From a virus, in IMG/VR virus record IMGVR_UViG_3300033153_007392, positions 1 through 33,732 of that record: DNA of 33,732 nt; one strand, written 5' to 3'. Of the stretch, positions 7,063 to 14,660 are shown one piece after another; within the stretch, counting starts at the first letter, position 1, and every line of letters begins with the position of its first letter. The translations under genes and the position numbers were made by a program. Under the pieces are notes generated by a model. That model saw nothing but the letters and a program-made list of their open reading frames with translations. It had not been told where the DNA came from and searched no databases.

Positions 7063-7287
7063 TTTACGCACACCGGCTATATTGTAGGCTGTAATGCTTG
7101 TGTTTCTAAGGAATACGTGCGCCCCGTTAAGTTGAGGCTTACGCCTACCAAGAAATGGTGGGTTGATGAATTCGGTATAAAATACTACGGGCCGGAATCA
7201 GCACACTTTGAGGGCTTGTCACTAGATACTTGGTCTAACTACAAGCTGGACCGGAAATCAGTAAATCCGATTGAGGGGGACGCATGA
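7051..7287 (+). CDS. Hypothetical protein, 78 aa
   Basis: A small basic protein beginning MKQKFTHTGYIVGCNACVSK, with one CxxC pair (CNAC) near residue 14 and a Trp/Tyr-rich centre (KWWVDEFGIKYYG). A single CxxC is not enough to claim zinc binding. ATG 7051 overlaps the previous stop and has GGGGGG upstream. The protein ends in EGDA, echoing GRGDA of the gene before. Unknown function. Confidence 0.7.
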   Translation: MKQKFTHTGYIVGCNACVSKEYVRPVKLRLTPTKKWWVDEFGIKYYGPESAHFEGLSLDTWSNYKLDRKSVNPIEGDA

Positions 7288-7295
7288 AACAGAAG
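7275..7295 (+). repeat. 21-bp gene-junction repeat, copy 2
   Basis: Identical to 7042-7062: ribosome site, end of one gene and first four codons of the next (MKQK). The two copies are 233 bases apart and flank the 78-residue gene. Confidence 0.9.
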
Positions 7296-7772
7296 AAGCT
7301 CAACCCCTTTAGTAACCCGGTCTTTATGCGCCGGCTCAAGGCGTTAAGGATCATGGAAGACAACGGGGACATAACGGGCCTTACGCTATTCCGGGAAGTC
7401 AAGCTTACGGAAGCCGCGGTGCCCTGGAAATGCCCCTTTGTCTACAAGACCCAGGGCGGCGTTAAGGTCTTTGAGGCCTTCAAGACAGAACGTTGCCCGG
7501 TGTTCAAGGTGATTGTAAGGCTTTGGGCTAATTATGGACCTGGTAGGCTACTTGTGACGGCTTACAGCGGGGACATATTACGCATTAACAAGATTGTGGA
7601 ACCATTCACAAAGGTAAACGCTGGCGGAAATTCGGACAGTATCAAATGCAAAGAGACGTGGCCCGGTAATGGGCGCGCTACAAGGCATGTATGTTGCCTT
7701 AAAGCCGGACACCACGGCAACCATGAATGTTCTGACGGATACAATTGGAAGCCAGCGGAAGGGGGCCAATAA
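7284..7772 (+). CDS. Hypothetical protein with C-terminal Cys/His cluster, 162 aa
   Basis: The N-terminal 20 residues are basic; the middle is beta-rich with single cysteines (WKCPFVY, ERCPVFK). The last 45 residues carry a striking set of metal-type ligands: IKCKETW, then RHVCCLKAGHHGNHEC, which resembles small zinc-binding tails of phage proteins. No enzyme motif is recognised. It begins with MKQK from the repeated junction and ends EGGQ, a terminus repeated in the next gene. Confidence 0.7.
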   Translation: MKQKKLNPFSNPVFMRRLKALRIMEDNGDITGLTLFREVKLTEAAVPWKCPFVYKTQGGVKVFEAFKTERCPVFKVIVRLWANYGPGRLLVTAYSGDILRINKIVEPFTKVNAGGNSDSIKCKETWPGNGRATRHVCCLKAGHHGNHECSDGYNWKPAEGGQ

Positions 7773-7948
7773 TGGGCTGGTATAAGAGGGACAAAAATTC
7801 AAGCTGTTCCGCTTGGCCTTGGTGGTATGTGGGCTTTTGTTGTGGCCGTTACGGCCTGGGGGTTGTAAGAGAAACCTGGGGCTGGCGTTTCATGCTGGGG
7901 CGCATTGACTACTGCGTACATCTTAAGACAGAAGAAGGCGGCCAATAA
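7772..7948 (+). CDS. Small Trp/Cys-rich protein, 58 aa
   Basis: ATG 7772 overlaps the previous TAA (TAATG) and has GAAGGGGG upstream. The product is rich in Trp, Gly and Cys (SCSAWPWWYVGFCCGRYGLG) and has one histidine. The aromatic stretch may be a small beta-hairpin domain rather than a membrane helix, since it is interrupted by charged residues. No family is recognised. The ending EGGQ and the GGCCAATAATG junction are the same as at 7764-7774. Confidence 0.65.
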   Translation: MGWYKRDKNSSCSAWPWWYVGFCCGRYGLGVVRETWGWRFMLGRIDYCVHLKTEEGGQ

Positions 7949-8112
7949 TGCCTTGGGACCATTACCATGACGAACCGGGAAGAAGTGGCCGTTGCCCGGA
8001 TTGCGGGGCGAAAATGGCGGCTATGAGTGACGAAAATCTGGAATGTTCTTGCGGCTGGGCGGAAGTGGACGCCTGGATACAAGAGGAAAAGGAAGAAACA
8101 GAGGCGGCATGA
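7948..8112 (+). CDS. Small zinc-ribbon protein, 54 aa
   Basis: ATG 7948 overlaps the previous stop (TAATG), with GAAGGCGG upstream, and the TGA overlaps the next start. CPDC (residues 16-19) and CSCG (33-36) form a zinc-ribbon layout, followed by an acidic tail (QEEKEETEAA). Similar microproteins are common between phage replication genes. No specific role can be assigned. Confidence 0.65.
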   Translation: MPWDHYHDEPGRSGRCPDCGAKMAAMSDENLECSCGWAEVDAWIQEEKEETEAA

Positions 8113-8372
8113 AGAAGGCCACACAACAACGGTTTGAGGAATTAAGGCTTAAGACGAAGGGCACAAGCCATAGCCTATTTCTCATGCAAGATGGAAACTG
8201 GCGATTCAGGTTTACGAATATGTTTACTCCGCCAGTTTTCACCGGGACTCTTGAGGGCGTTGTTTCGCAAGCTTGCGACTGGATAGAGGCCAACACAGTA
8301 GAAACTCCCCAGTCTAGGATGTTGAGAACCACAGGCCCAAATTACTTAGGGCCTAAAAACAAAGGAAAATAG
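8109..8372 (+). CDS. Hypothetical protein, 87 aa
   Basis: ATG 8109 is used because it overlaps the previous stop (ATGA) and has GAGGCGG upstream. The N-terminal half is helical and basic (MKKATQQRFEELRLKTKG), followed by beta-type segments (HSLFLMQDGNWRFRF). It ends with a lysine-rich tail. No domain is recognised. Three bases separate it from the next gene's leader, so it belongs to the same operon. Confidence 0.65.
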   Translation: MKKATQQRFEELRLKTKGTSHSLFLMQDGNWRFRFTNMFTPPVFTGTLEGVVSQACDWIEANTVETPQSRMLRTTGPNYLGPKNKGK

Positions 8373-8375
8373 ACC

Positions 8376-9302
8376 ATGAAAGAAGCCATTGCATTGTGTA
8401 ATTGTGGGCCGTTAAGGCGCCCTGGGGAAGTTTCCCCCTTGTCGGTTGTTGTGAATTGTAGTAAGTGCGGCCTTTGGATTGAGCCGCCAGAGCAGGACCG
8501 CGTTGCCTTCATCCTTGACGGCGCTTGCCTGGTCCAGACGGATAATGACGGGATCCGGGCGGAAGTCCTGGTTATTAGCGAAACCGGGGGCAAGATGTTG
8601 GCCAAGGGGCATGCGGAAACGATCCAAGGCGCTATTACAGCCCTGGAATGGGCGGAAGGCGAACAAATGCCCAATTTCCCCCTGGTAGCAAAGGAAAAGC
8701 TCATAGAAGCCGCACATTACAACCCAACAAGCGGCCCAGTCCCGGACGGACTAGCTTGCCTGGGAAGCCTGGACCTTGCCACGGGAGTGCTTACCTGGGC
8801 CAGGGATATGCCTAAGCCGCCCTGGGGCGTTGAATCCTATTCCTTGGATACCGGCATGCCTACACAGGCCTTACATGATAGCCTGGGGGACGCGCTGGCC
8901 GTTTCTGTAGACCCGAAGCATGCCCGCCGCGCAAGTACCCTGCAAGGGTTGGCGTTTATACGACAAGCGGCGCCGATACTGGCGGAACGCATGAAAGGCA
9001 TGGCCGGGCTGTTGCAGGAATGTGTTGATTTTGCGGACTATATGGCTATCATCCCGAAGGAAATAGGGTCCGTACCGCACACCGCACACGCGTTACGGGA
9101 AAAGGCGGAAAAGCTGGGCTTCAAGCCTGGCGGGGACGCCAACAGGCCCGAAGGCGCGCCGTATTGTCCCAATTGTTCCAGCTTTATGCGGCCCTGGCCG
9201 TTGCGGGTCCCGGATCCCAAAAGCGGGCAAACCGGGCGCGTACCTGGGCACCTGGTTAAGATGGTGACGGTCCACGCCTGGCGCTGTAACTGTGCCGTTT
9301 AG
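8376..9302 (+). CDS. Hypothetical protein with terminal Cys motifs, 308 aa
   Basis: The N-terminal 35 residues carry CNCG and CSKCG, spaced like a zinc ribbon. The middle (residues about 40-250) is a mix of alpha and beta with no motif I recognise (TGGKMLAKGHAETIQGAI, then MKGMAGLLQECVDFADYM). The last 45 residues hold CPNC and CNC, again metal-type pairs. It may be a fusion of zinc-ribbon modules around a central domain. It is the longest unknown gene of the accessory region. ATG 8376 follows AAAGGA. No membrane segment is seen. Confidence 0.7.
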   Translation: MKEAIALCNCGPLRRPGEVSPLSVVVNCSKCGLWIEPPEQDRVAFILDGACLVQTDNDGIRAEVLVISETGGKMLAKGHAETIQGAITALEWAEGEQMPNFPLVAKEKLIEAAHYNPTSGPVPDGLACLGSLDLATGVLTWARDMPKPPWGVESYSLDTGMPTQALHDSLGDALAVSVDPKHARRASTLQGLAFIRQAAPILAERMKGMAGLLQECVDFADYMAIIPKEIGSVPHTAHALREKAEKLGFKPGGDANRPEGAPYCPNCSSFMRPWPLRVPDPKSGQTGRVPGHLVKMVTVHAWRCNCAV

Positions 9303-9345
9303 GAACAATGTTCTACGTAGAGCAATTTAAGAAAGGGGCTGTACA

Positions 9346-9645
9346 ATGGCGGTAATCGACGTATTAGCAGGGGGACCAAGCGTTGTTATTGAAGACGGGG
9401 ACTGGATACTATACCGGGCCAAAGAACATAAAGAAATCACAACCAAATTATACTGTTGTGATTGCGGGCTGTTCCATGATTTAGTTATACGAGAAACGCC
9501 GGAAGGCTTCAAAATCCGGTTTACGCGAAACGACGAATTGACCAAGAAACTAAGGGGCGAAGCATGCGAGTTGCGGGCAACGCGAATTGACGAAATAGAG
9601 CCGCGCTGGACTCCCTTGCCCGCGCCGCCAGAAGACGCCCAATAG
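9346..9645 (+). CDS. Conserved phage hypothetical protein with CxxC, 99 aa
   Basis: The sequence CCDCGLFHDLVIR, followed by FKIRFTRNDELTKKLR, resembles a common small phage family of unknown function with a single zinc-like CxxC and an HD step. The N-terminus (VVIEDGDWILYRAKEHKE) is beta-rich. ATG 9346 has GAAAGGGG upstream. The C-terminus is proline-rich. It lies between other DNA-binding-type small proteins, so a nucleic-acid or replication accessory role is possible. Confidence 0.7.
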   Translation: MAVIDVLAGGPSVVIEDGDWILYRAKEHKEITTKLYCCDCGLFHDLVIRETPEGFKIRFTRNDELTKKLRGEACELRATRIDEIEPRWTPLPAPPEDAQ

Positions 9646-9660
9646 GGCAGAAAGTACACT

Positions 9661-9867
9661 ATGGACTCTCTCGAAACTCAGGTATTGGCACACGTAAAGA
9701 AGGCTGGCATATTCTCAATATCGGCTATCCAGCGGCGCTTCCATATCGGATATTGCAAGGCAATGATTATTGCCGAAGACCTGGAAAAGAAGGGGATCAT
9801 TAAGAGAAAGCACAGTACCGCGGCCTGGGTGATTTGCGACCAGCCGAAGGGGACCAATGAGCAATAA
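9661..9867 (+). CDS. FtsK-gamma-like winged-helix protein, 68 aa
   Basis: The layout ISAIQRRFHIGYCKAMIIAE followed by DLEKKGII closely matches the gamma domain of FtsK: a winged helix that reads KOPS-type DNA sequences, with the motif S-LQRR-RIGYNRA. It is a stand-alone domain with no translocase motor. Phages use such proteins as transcription or DNA-binding factors. Its place shortly before the late operon makes it a candidate late regulator, by inference only. The next gene starts within its last codons. Confidence 0.7.
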   Translation: MDSLETQVLAHVKKAGIFSISAIQRRFHIGYCKAMIIAEDLEKKGIIKRKHSTAAWVICDQPKGTNEQ

Positions 9868-9994
9868 CGATGGTGACATGCGGAGCCTTCCAGGTTTGCG
9901 GCACCGGGGAACGGAAGCCTTTGGCAAGCGGACGCTGAAACGCCGCAAGAAATCTAAGGGCGCGCGTAGGGCGCGGAGAAGAAACAGGAAATAA
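9857..9994 (+). CDS. Very basic small protein, 45 aa
   Basis: ATG 9857 has GAAGGGG upstream and overlaps the end of the winged-helix gene. About a third of the residues are Arg or Lys, concentrated in the second half (KRTLKRRKKSKGARRARRR). Such composition suggests nucleic-acid binding or charge neutralisation, but no family can be named. The short frame and low complexity leave some doubt that it is translated. Confidence 0.5.
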   Translation: MSNNDGDMRSLPGLRHRGTEAFGKRTLKRRKKSKGARRARRRNRK

Positions 9995-10021
9995 GGCCCA
10001 TAGAGGCCGGGAAGGGACATT

Positions 10022-10174
10022 ATGGCCCAGGACTATATGACAATGAACAGGAAGGAATTGGAAGCCGAAAATAAGAAGCTTGCAGAGCAAAAGGACGCAC
10101 TTCGCAAGAAGCGCCGGGCAATAGTCGAGAAACAGCAGGAAATCACCGTTGCGTTGCGCCGGTTGAAGAAGTGA
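10022..10174 (+). CDS. Small coiled-coil protein, 50 aa
   Basis: ATG 10022 follows a strong GGAAGGG. The product is almost entirely a charged helix with leucine/alanine heptads (KELEAENKKLAEQKDALRKK), predicted as a coiled coil. Similar short coiled-coil proteins are frequent just before terminase genes, without a known role. Its TGA overlaps the next GTG. Confidence 0.65.
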   Translation: MAQDYMTMNRKELEAENKKLAEQKDALRKKRRAIVEKQQEITVALRRLKK

Positions 10175-10299
10175 GCGCCCAACTCAAAAAGCTACGTTGC
10201 TGGCTTCGGGGTAAATGGGCCGCCGTCCGCGGTATTACATGGGGCGGGCATTGCTGGGACTTGGAAACCGGCAAATGTGTGGATTGTGGCAAGGATTGA
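10171..10299 (+). CDS. Small CxxC protein, 42 aa
   Basis: GTG 10171 overlaps the previous stop. The product is basic and Trp-rich at the N-terminus and ends GHCWDLETGKCVDCGKD, a compact Cys/His set seen in small phage zinc-binding proteins. The ribosome site is weak, so translation would depend on coupling to the gene before. The stop overlaps the -35 element of the terminase promoter. Confidence 0.5.
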   Translation: MSAQLKKLRCWLRGKWAAVRGITWGGHCWDLETGKCVDCGKD

Positions 10300-10324
10300 C
10301 AACGCCGCCGGGACCTGATAACAT
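10296..10324 (+). promoter_or_regulatory. Candidate late promoter before terminase
   Basis: -35 TTGACA (perfect consensus, 10296-10301), 17-base spacer, -10 TAACAT (10319-10324). It lies exactly between the small early genes and the terminase/structural operon. The expected start near 10331 would leave only about three bases before ATG 10334, so the terminase message would be almost leaderless, which weakens or makes unusual this call. Confidence 0.45.
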
Positions 10325-10333
10325 GGGGTTCTT

Positions 10334-10993
10334 ATGAGTGAAACCGGGGAAAACTCCGCGCGCGGGTCCGCCCAATTGAAGGCCGCCCGCGACTCAGGCG
10401 CCAACAAGAAGCGCCTTTCCGAGAAAGCAAAAGCTTTCGTTTTGCATTACCTGACGAATAAGAACAACGGCAAACAAGCCGCAATAGACGCCGGCTTTTC
10501 TGCCAAAACCGCGGCTTCTAAGGCCAGCCAATTACTCAAAGACCCCCGTATTAAGGAGCTTATTGAGGAATTCCAGGCAGAACGGCGCCAAGAGGCCATT
10601 ATTTCCTTTGACGAAAGGGCCAGGATTCTTTCAGGCATTGCCAGGGGGACCTTGGGGGACTTCCTGGACGCTGAAAAGGGCATTGTTTCGTTTGATTCCG
10701 CCGAATCTCAAACGAACAACGCCGCCCTTTCCCAGGTTCAGCAGTATGCAGAGCATGACAAGGACGGCAACCTATTGGGCTATATCACCAAGTTGCGCCT
10801 TCGGGATCCTGTAGCCGCCATTGGTGAGCTTAATAAGATGTACGGGGACCATGCCCCGAAGCAGTTGGAAGCCAGAATTTCCGGGACTATTGACGCCATG
10901 ACAGAAGCCGAAGCCGCGGCGGAATTGGAAAAACTTGAACAAGAAGAAGTTGAGCTTAAAGCTGGCACGCGCAAAACGGAACCGAAGGGCTAA
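10334..10993 (+). CDS. terS: Terminase small subunit
   Basis: A 219-residue protein with the Terminase_2 layout: LSEKAKAFVLHYLTNKNNGK, QAAIDAGFSAKTAASKASQL (the DNA-binding helix-turn-helix), LLKDPRIKELI, then the DPVAAIGELNKMYG oligomerisation region and an acidic helical tail. It recognises the phage DNA and recruits the large subunit to start packaging. The large-subunit frame overlaps its last 59 bases. ATG 10334 has only a weak GGGG before it. Confidence 0.9.
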   Translation: MSETGENSARGSAQLKAARDSGANKKRLSEKAKAFVLHYLTNKNNGKQAAIDAGFSAKTAASKASQLLKDPRIKELIEEFQAERRQEAIISFDERARILSGIARGTLGDFLDAEKGIVSFDSAESQTNNAALSQVQQYAEHDKDGNLLGYITKLRLRDPVAAIGELNKMYGDHAPKQLEARISGTIDAMTEAEAAAELEKLEQEEVELKAGTRKTEPKG

Positions 10994-12365
10994 AACGGAC
11001 TTCCTGGCCTTCCTGTCGGCTGTATGGTGGAAACCCTGGCCCCTGGCAATCGGGCGCCATACTGCCACAATAGCCGCCGCTATTGATTACGCTATTGACC
11101 GCTTCCTTGACGGCATATCCACAAACCTTGACCTTGAAGTTCCTTTCCGGCATGGCAAAAGCGACCTGGTAAGCCGCGCCCTTCCCCCTTATTTCCTGGG
11201 CCGCTGTAAGGAGCTACACCCGGACGTAATGCTTACTGGTTACGGCGATAAACTGGTAAAGGGATTCAGCAAAGACACCAAAGGAATCATTGCCAGTCAG
11301 GCCTATAAGGGCATTTTTCCAGACGTTACGATTGCCAGGGGGTCCGATGCCGCGGACGAATGGAAAATTGACGGGTCAACCGGCCTTATTACAGCCGCGG
11401 GGCTGGGAGGTAGTCTTATAGGCAAGGGCGCGCATTTGCTAGTTGTAGACGATTTTTGCAAGAATAGGGCGGAAGCACGAAGCGAAACCTTCCGGCGCAA
11501 GCAATGGGAAGGCTTCGGGGACGCCATGACTAGGCGCGCCCCGGTTACAATCTCTATCCTTTGCGCCACTTCCTGGCATGTTGACGACTGCCGCGGGCGC
11601 CTTCGGGAAAAGATGGGCAAAGACCCCAATATACCCACGTTTGAGTCTTTACGTTTCCCGGCTAAGGCCCCGGACGGCTCTTTTTTGTTCCCGGAACGCT
11701 TCGGCCCAGCCTGGTACGCGGAACAATACGCCATGCTGGGGCCTTCCTGGGCTTCGGCGCTGTTGGATTGTAACCCGATCCCGGATACAGGCAACCGCTT
11801 CCGAGTTGACGGGATTAAGGAAGAAAACCTGGAAGACTTCCCCGAAGCCATATATTGCCGGACCTGGGATATGGCAAGCACGAAGAAGGAACGCGACAAA
11901 GACGACCCGGACTATACCTGGGGGACGCTTGGAACCGTTACCGTGGACGAAGCCGGCTTAGAGCATCTTTGGCTTAAAGATTGCGTTATGGGGCAATGGG
12001 AAGCCCCGGAACGTAATCAAAAGATCATTGACACAACCGAAAAGGACGGCCAGGCGGTAAGCGTCCACGTTGAAGCCTTCGGGGCTTACAAAGATGCCTA
12101 TACACAGCTTAAGAAGATACTACTTGGCAAGCGCATGGTCCACAAGTCCAGGCTTCCGGGTGACAAGTCCGCGAAGTGCGCCGAGATGGAACCCATTTTT
12201 GACATGGGCAACGTCCATGTACCGAAGGGGGCGCCTTGGTTGAAAGAGTGGAAACTGCAATTTCAAAGTTTCCCGCTTGGCAAACATGATTGCGCTTGCG
12301 ATTCGGCGGCAATATGTTATCATGCCAGCACTAAGTTGAAATCCGGCATTATTCTTCTGCCATAG
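10935..12365 (+). CDS. terL: Terminase large subunit
   Basis: A 476-residue ATPase/nuclease that pumps DNA into the head. Walker A is FRHGKS at about residue 71-76 in the atypical P-x-RHGKS form; Walker B is HLLVVDD near 167-173; the coupling motif is ATSWHVDD near 211-218. The RNase-H-like nuclease domain has Asp311 (RTWDMAS) and a C-terminal KHDCACDS. No ATG fits the start: TTG 10935 is used, with TTG 10950 as an alternative, both inside the small-subunit gene, so translation is probably coupled to it. Length is normal for the family. Confidence 0.9.
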   Translation: MNKKKLSLKLARAKRNRRAKTDFLAFLSAVWWKPWPLAIGRHTATIAAAIDYAIDRFLDGISTNLDLEVPFRHGKSDLVSRALPPYFLGRCKELHPDVMLTGYGDKLVKGFSKDTKGIIASQAYKGIFPDVTIARGSDAADEWKIDGSTGLITAAGLGGSLIGKGAHLLVVDDFCKNRAEARSETFRRKQWEGFGDAMTRRAPVTISILCATSWHVDDCRGRLREKMGKDPNIPTFESLRFPAKAPDGSFLFPERFGPAWYAEQYAMLGPSWASALLDCNPIPDTGNRFRVDGIKEENLEDFPEAIYCRTWDMASTKKERDKDDPDYTWGTLGTVTVDEAGLEHLWLKDCVMGQWEAPERNQKIIDTTEKDGQAVSVHVEAFGAYKDAYTQLKKILLGKRMVHKSRLPGDKSAKCAEMEPIFDMGNVHVPKGAPWLKEWKLQFQSFPLGKHDCACDSAAICYHASTKLKSGIILLP

Positions 12366-12376
12366 AAAGGGACGCA

Positions 12377-13864
12377 ATGGCAACAGACGTTCAGAAGTTA
12401 ATCGCAACCCGCGAACACCGAATTTACACAGAGCGCAAGGGCCAGCTTAAAACAAATCTGTTGGGTATGAAGGGCGGGCGTCCTTATGTTGACGCCAGGC
12501 TTTCAAGATTTTCCGGCGAGTCTTCAAGCGACTGGAACGGCACGAAACGACGCGACGGCACAATCATAACGGGCCGCAAAGAACAAAGCCATTGCATACC
12601 TTACCTGGGCCGGATTGTCGAAAAGATTAACCAGCATGTCCTTGGTGTTAGGCCGGTCCGCGACGGATCCGAAGAAGAAGTTGTTGCGGACATTACCCTG
12701 GAAGGCGAAAGCCTTAACCAATTTACGCGGCGCCTTAACAGCTTGGTAACTTCTTGCCGCTGGGCCTGGATAGGCTTAGACATGCAGACCGTCCCAGGCG
12801 GCAACGTTTCCCAGGCGGACAAGGAACGGCTTAAGCTTCGGCCTTACTGGAAAATTTACACAGCCTTGGAAGTTGTGGACTGGTTCATTGACTCCAAGGG
12901 CGGTATTGGCTGGGTTATCACTGAGGAAAAAACCTACACCGCGCCGAACCCTTACGTTAAGCCGCGTTGTCAGAAGGTCCGCCGGCTTTGGGAGCCTGGC
13001 AAGGTTACAACTTTCGTTTTCAAGCATGAAAGTGATACCGAAATTGAAAGCCAGGAAGAAGTGCCGCTGGAAATAAGCCGCGGCACAGCGCTTCCCGTTG
13101 TGCCCTTCGTTCTGGTCGGTGAAATCAGCGGGGAACCGCACCAATTCGATAATCTGGAAAGCGTCAACCGCACCATTATGGATCTTGAAAGCGCGAACAG
13201 GTCCAACTTCTTCAATTGCGTATTCCCCCAGCCTTACATGCCAAGTTCTGTATTGGAAACCGTGAAGCAACAGTTTGAAGTCAATGCGGAAGAAGCGGTT
13301 TCTATGATATTCGGTCAGGGGTACCCCATACTGGTAAACCCGGACGAAAAGGAACCGGGTTACATGATGCCGGACGCCGCCAGCACCGGGACCATGCGAA
13401 CAGAAATTGACGCGCTTAAGGCTTCGCTGTTTGAAGTGGTTGGCTTGATGCTTCAACAGGAAACGAAACAGGTTGCCAGCGCCGAAGCCAAGGCCTGGGA
13501 TTACCTGGACGTTACCCAGGTGATGCGGGAACGCGCGGAACTTTTGGAAGACGCAGAAAAGAAAGCCGTTGACATAATGACGACTTGGGATCCGACAGTC
13601 AAGGAATGGGTCCCGGCGTTCAACAGGAAATTTGACATTGGGAATTTCAAGGATGAAATCAAGGCCATTGTTGAGGCCCTGCAAGTTTCCATGCCGGACG
13701 AACTGGCCCAATTCTTCTTGGCAAAACTTTTTGAACGTGCAAAGAAAATCGGAACTACAGCATTGACTCCCGAACAAGAAACTGCTATAGCCGATGCAAT
13801 AAAGATTTTTGCGCCCAATGCCTTACTGGAAGGCTTCCCCGGTGCCGGGGGCGAAGGCGCGTAA
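12377..13864 (+). CDS. Portal protein (DUF4055 type)
   Basis: A 495-residue protein directly after the terminase, with the DUF4055 portal signature: LVTSCRWAWIGLDM, then RPYWKIYTALEVVDWFID, and LRR-like VRRLWEPG. The helical C-terminal half contains MRTEIDALKASLFEVVGLML and AEAKAWDYLDVTQ, as in portal clip/crown regions. Twelve copies form the vertex through which DNA enters. ATG 12377 has AAGGGAC upstream. The C-terminus is glycine-rich (GFPGAGGEGA). Confidence 0.85.
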   Translation: MATDVQKLIATREHRIYTERKGQLKTNLLGMKGGRPYVDARLSRFSGESSSDWNGTKRRDGTIITGRKEQSHCIPYLGRIVEKINQHVLGVRPVRDGSEEEVVADITLEGESLNQFTRRLNSLVTSCRWAWIGLDMQTVPGGNVSQADKERLKLRPYWKIYTALEVVDWFIDSKGGIGWVITEEKTYTAPNPYVKPRCQKVRRLWEPGKVTTFVFKHESDTEIESQEEVPLEISRGTALPVVPFVLVGEISGEPHQFDNLESVNRTIMDLESANRSNFFNCVFPQPYMPSSVLETVKQQFEVNAEEAVSMIFGQGYPILVNPDEKEPGYMMPDAASTGTMRTEIDALKASLFEVVGLMLQQETKQVASAEAKAWDYLDVTQVMRERAELLEDAEKKAVDIMTTWDPTVKEWVPAFNRKFDIGNFKDEIKAIVEALQVSMPDELAQFFLAKLFERAKKIGTTALTPEQETAIADAIKIFAPNALLEGFPGAGGEGA

Positions 13865-13871
13865 CGATTTT

Positions 13872-13925
13872 GGTTGCCTGGACCGTTTCCAGGTGTACGG
13901 TTGCCGGGACCGCTTCCCGGTGTGA
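13872..13925 (+). repeat. Tandem 27-nt hairpin repeat after portal gene
   Basis: Two 27-base units (13872-13898, 13899-13925) differ at five positions. Each forms a 6-bp hairpin with a 5-base loop: CCTGGA/TCCAGG at 13877-13893 and CCGGGA/TCCCGG at 13904-13920. A T-A pair in the first stem is replaced by G-C in the second, a compensatory change that supports RNA structure. No T-run follows. Confidence 0.8.
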
Positions 13926-13966
13926 TGCTGGCAACAGGCGAAAAGTTGCGAAGGGGATAGGACATT

Positions 13967-14620
13967 ATGGACGCTACGGAAACACTTGCAAAACTGGCTG
14001 GTAACGAAGCTGTAAAAGAACTGGTAGGCGAAGAAGGCCTGGCGGCTCTGACTGGCGTAATTGCTACGGCTGGGGAACTGGACAAGAAGTTTAAGGACGC
14101 GGAAGCGAAAGCGGGACGTATCCTTGCGGAAAAGAAAGAAACCCAGGACAAGCTTACAGCACTCGAAACCGAAGTTGAAGCCCTTAAGGAGTCGGGTCTT
14201 TCCGATGCCGACAAGGTTAAAGCTGAAACTGCCAAAGTGATTGCGCGCGCTGAGAAGGCGGAAAAGGACAACGCGGACCTTATCACAAAGTTTGCCGCTT
14301 CCCAGCGAACCGTTGCAATGGACAAGATTGCCGGAAGCGTTAAATTCATTGATGCTCTAAGCCCCGAAGCCGGACGAACTCTTTTGAATTCGCACATGGC
14401 TGGCATTGAAGACCTTACGGACCAGGACGCAGTAACCGTGGCAGTTGACGCCTTCAAGGAATCCAATAAGACGCTTATAGCGGCGGATTCCCAGGCGCAG
14501 GGCGCGGGTACTCCACCCCCGGAAGGCGGCGCGGGCGGCGGCGGCGCGGGCGGGATTGACCCGACCAAGCAAAGCCCCGCGGAACGCGAAAAATACTTGC
14601 AAGAACAGGGCATTTTATAG
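13967..14620 (+). CDS. Capsid scaffolding protein
   Basis: A 217-residue, highly charged helical protein between portal and coat genes, the usual place for a scaffold. The centre is a long coiled coil (AEKKETQDKLTALETEVEAL), followed by a helical domain and a glycine-rich linker (GGAGGGGAGG). The short basic-polar C-terminus (KQSPAEREKYLQEQG) fits the coat-binding tail of known scaffolds. It would direct head assembly and leave before DNA packaging. There is no protease motif. ATG 13967 has GAAGGGGAT upstream. Confidence 0.8.
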   Translation: MDATETLAKLAGNEAVKELVGEEGLAALTGVIATAGELDKKFKDAEAKAGRILAEKKETQDKLTALETEVEALKESGLSDADKVKAETAKVIARAEKAEKDNADLITKFAASQRTVAMDKIAGSVKFIDALSPEAGRTLLNSHMAGIEDLTDQDAVTVAVDAFKESNKTLIAADSQAQGAGTPPPEGGAGGGGAGGIDPTKQSPAEREKYLQEQGIL

Positions 14621-14660
14621 CCCATAACCATAAGCCCAAAAGGGCAAGGAGAAGGAAGAA

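Noticed and set aside
12776-13777. Long open frame on the minus strand (333 codons) opposite the portal gene
   Set aside because: It has no ribosome site and no recognisable domain, and lies wholly opposite a well-supported portal gene. Codon bias of the portal gene explains the open antisense frame.
13501-14631. 376-codon minus-strand frame opposite portal end and scaffold
   Set aside because: Low-complexity Ala/Ser-rich translation that mirrors the coiled coil and glycine linker of the scaffold. No start signal.
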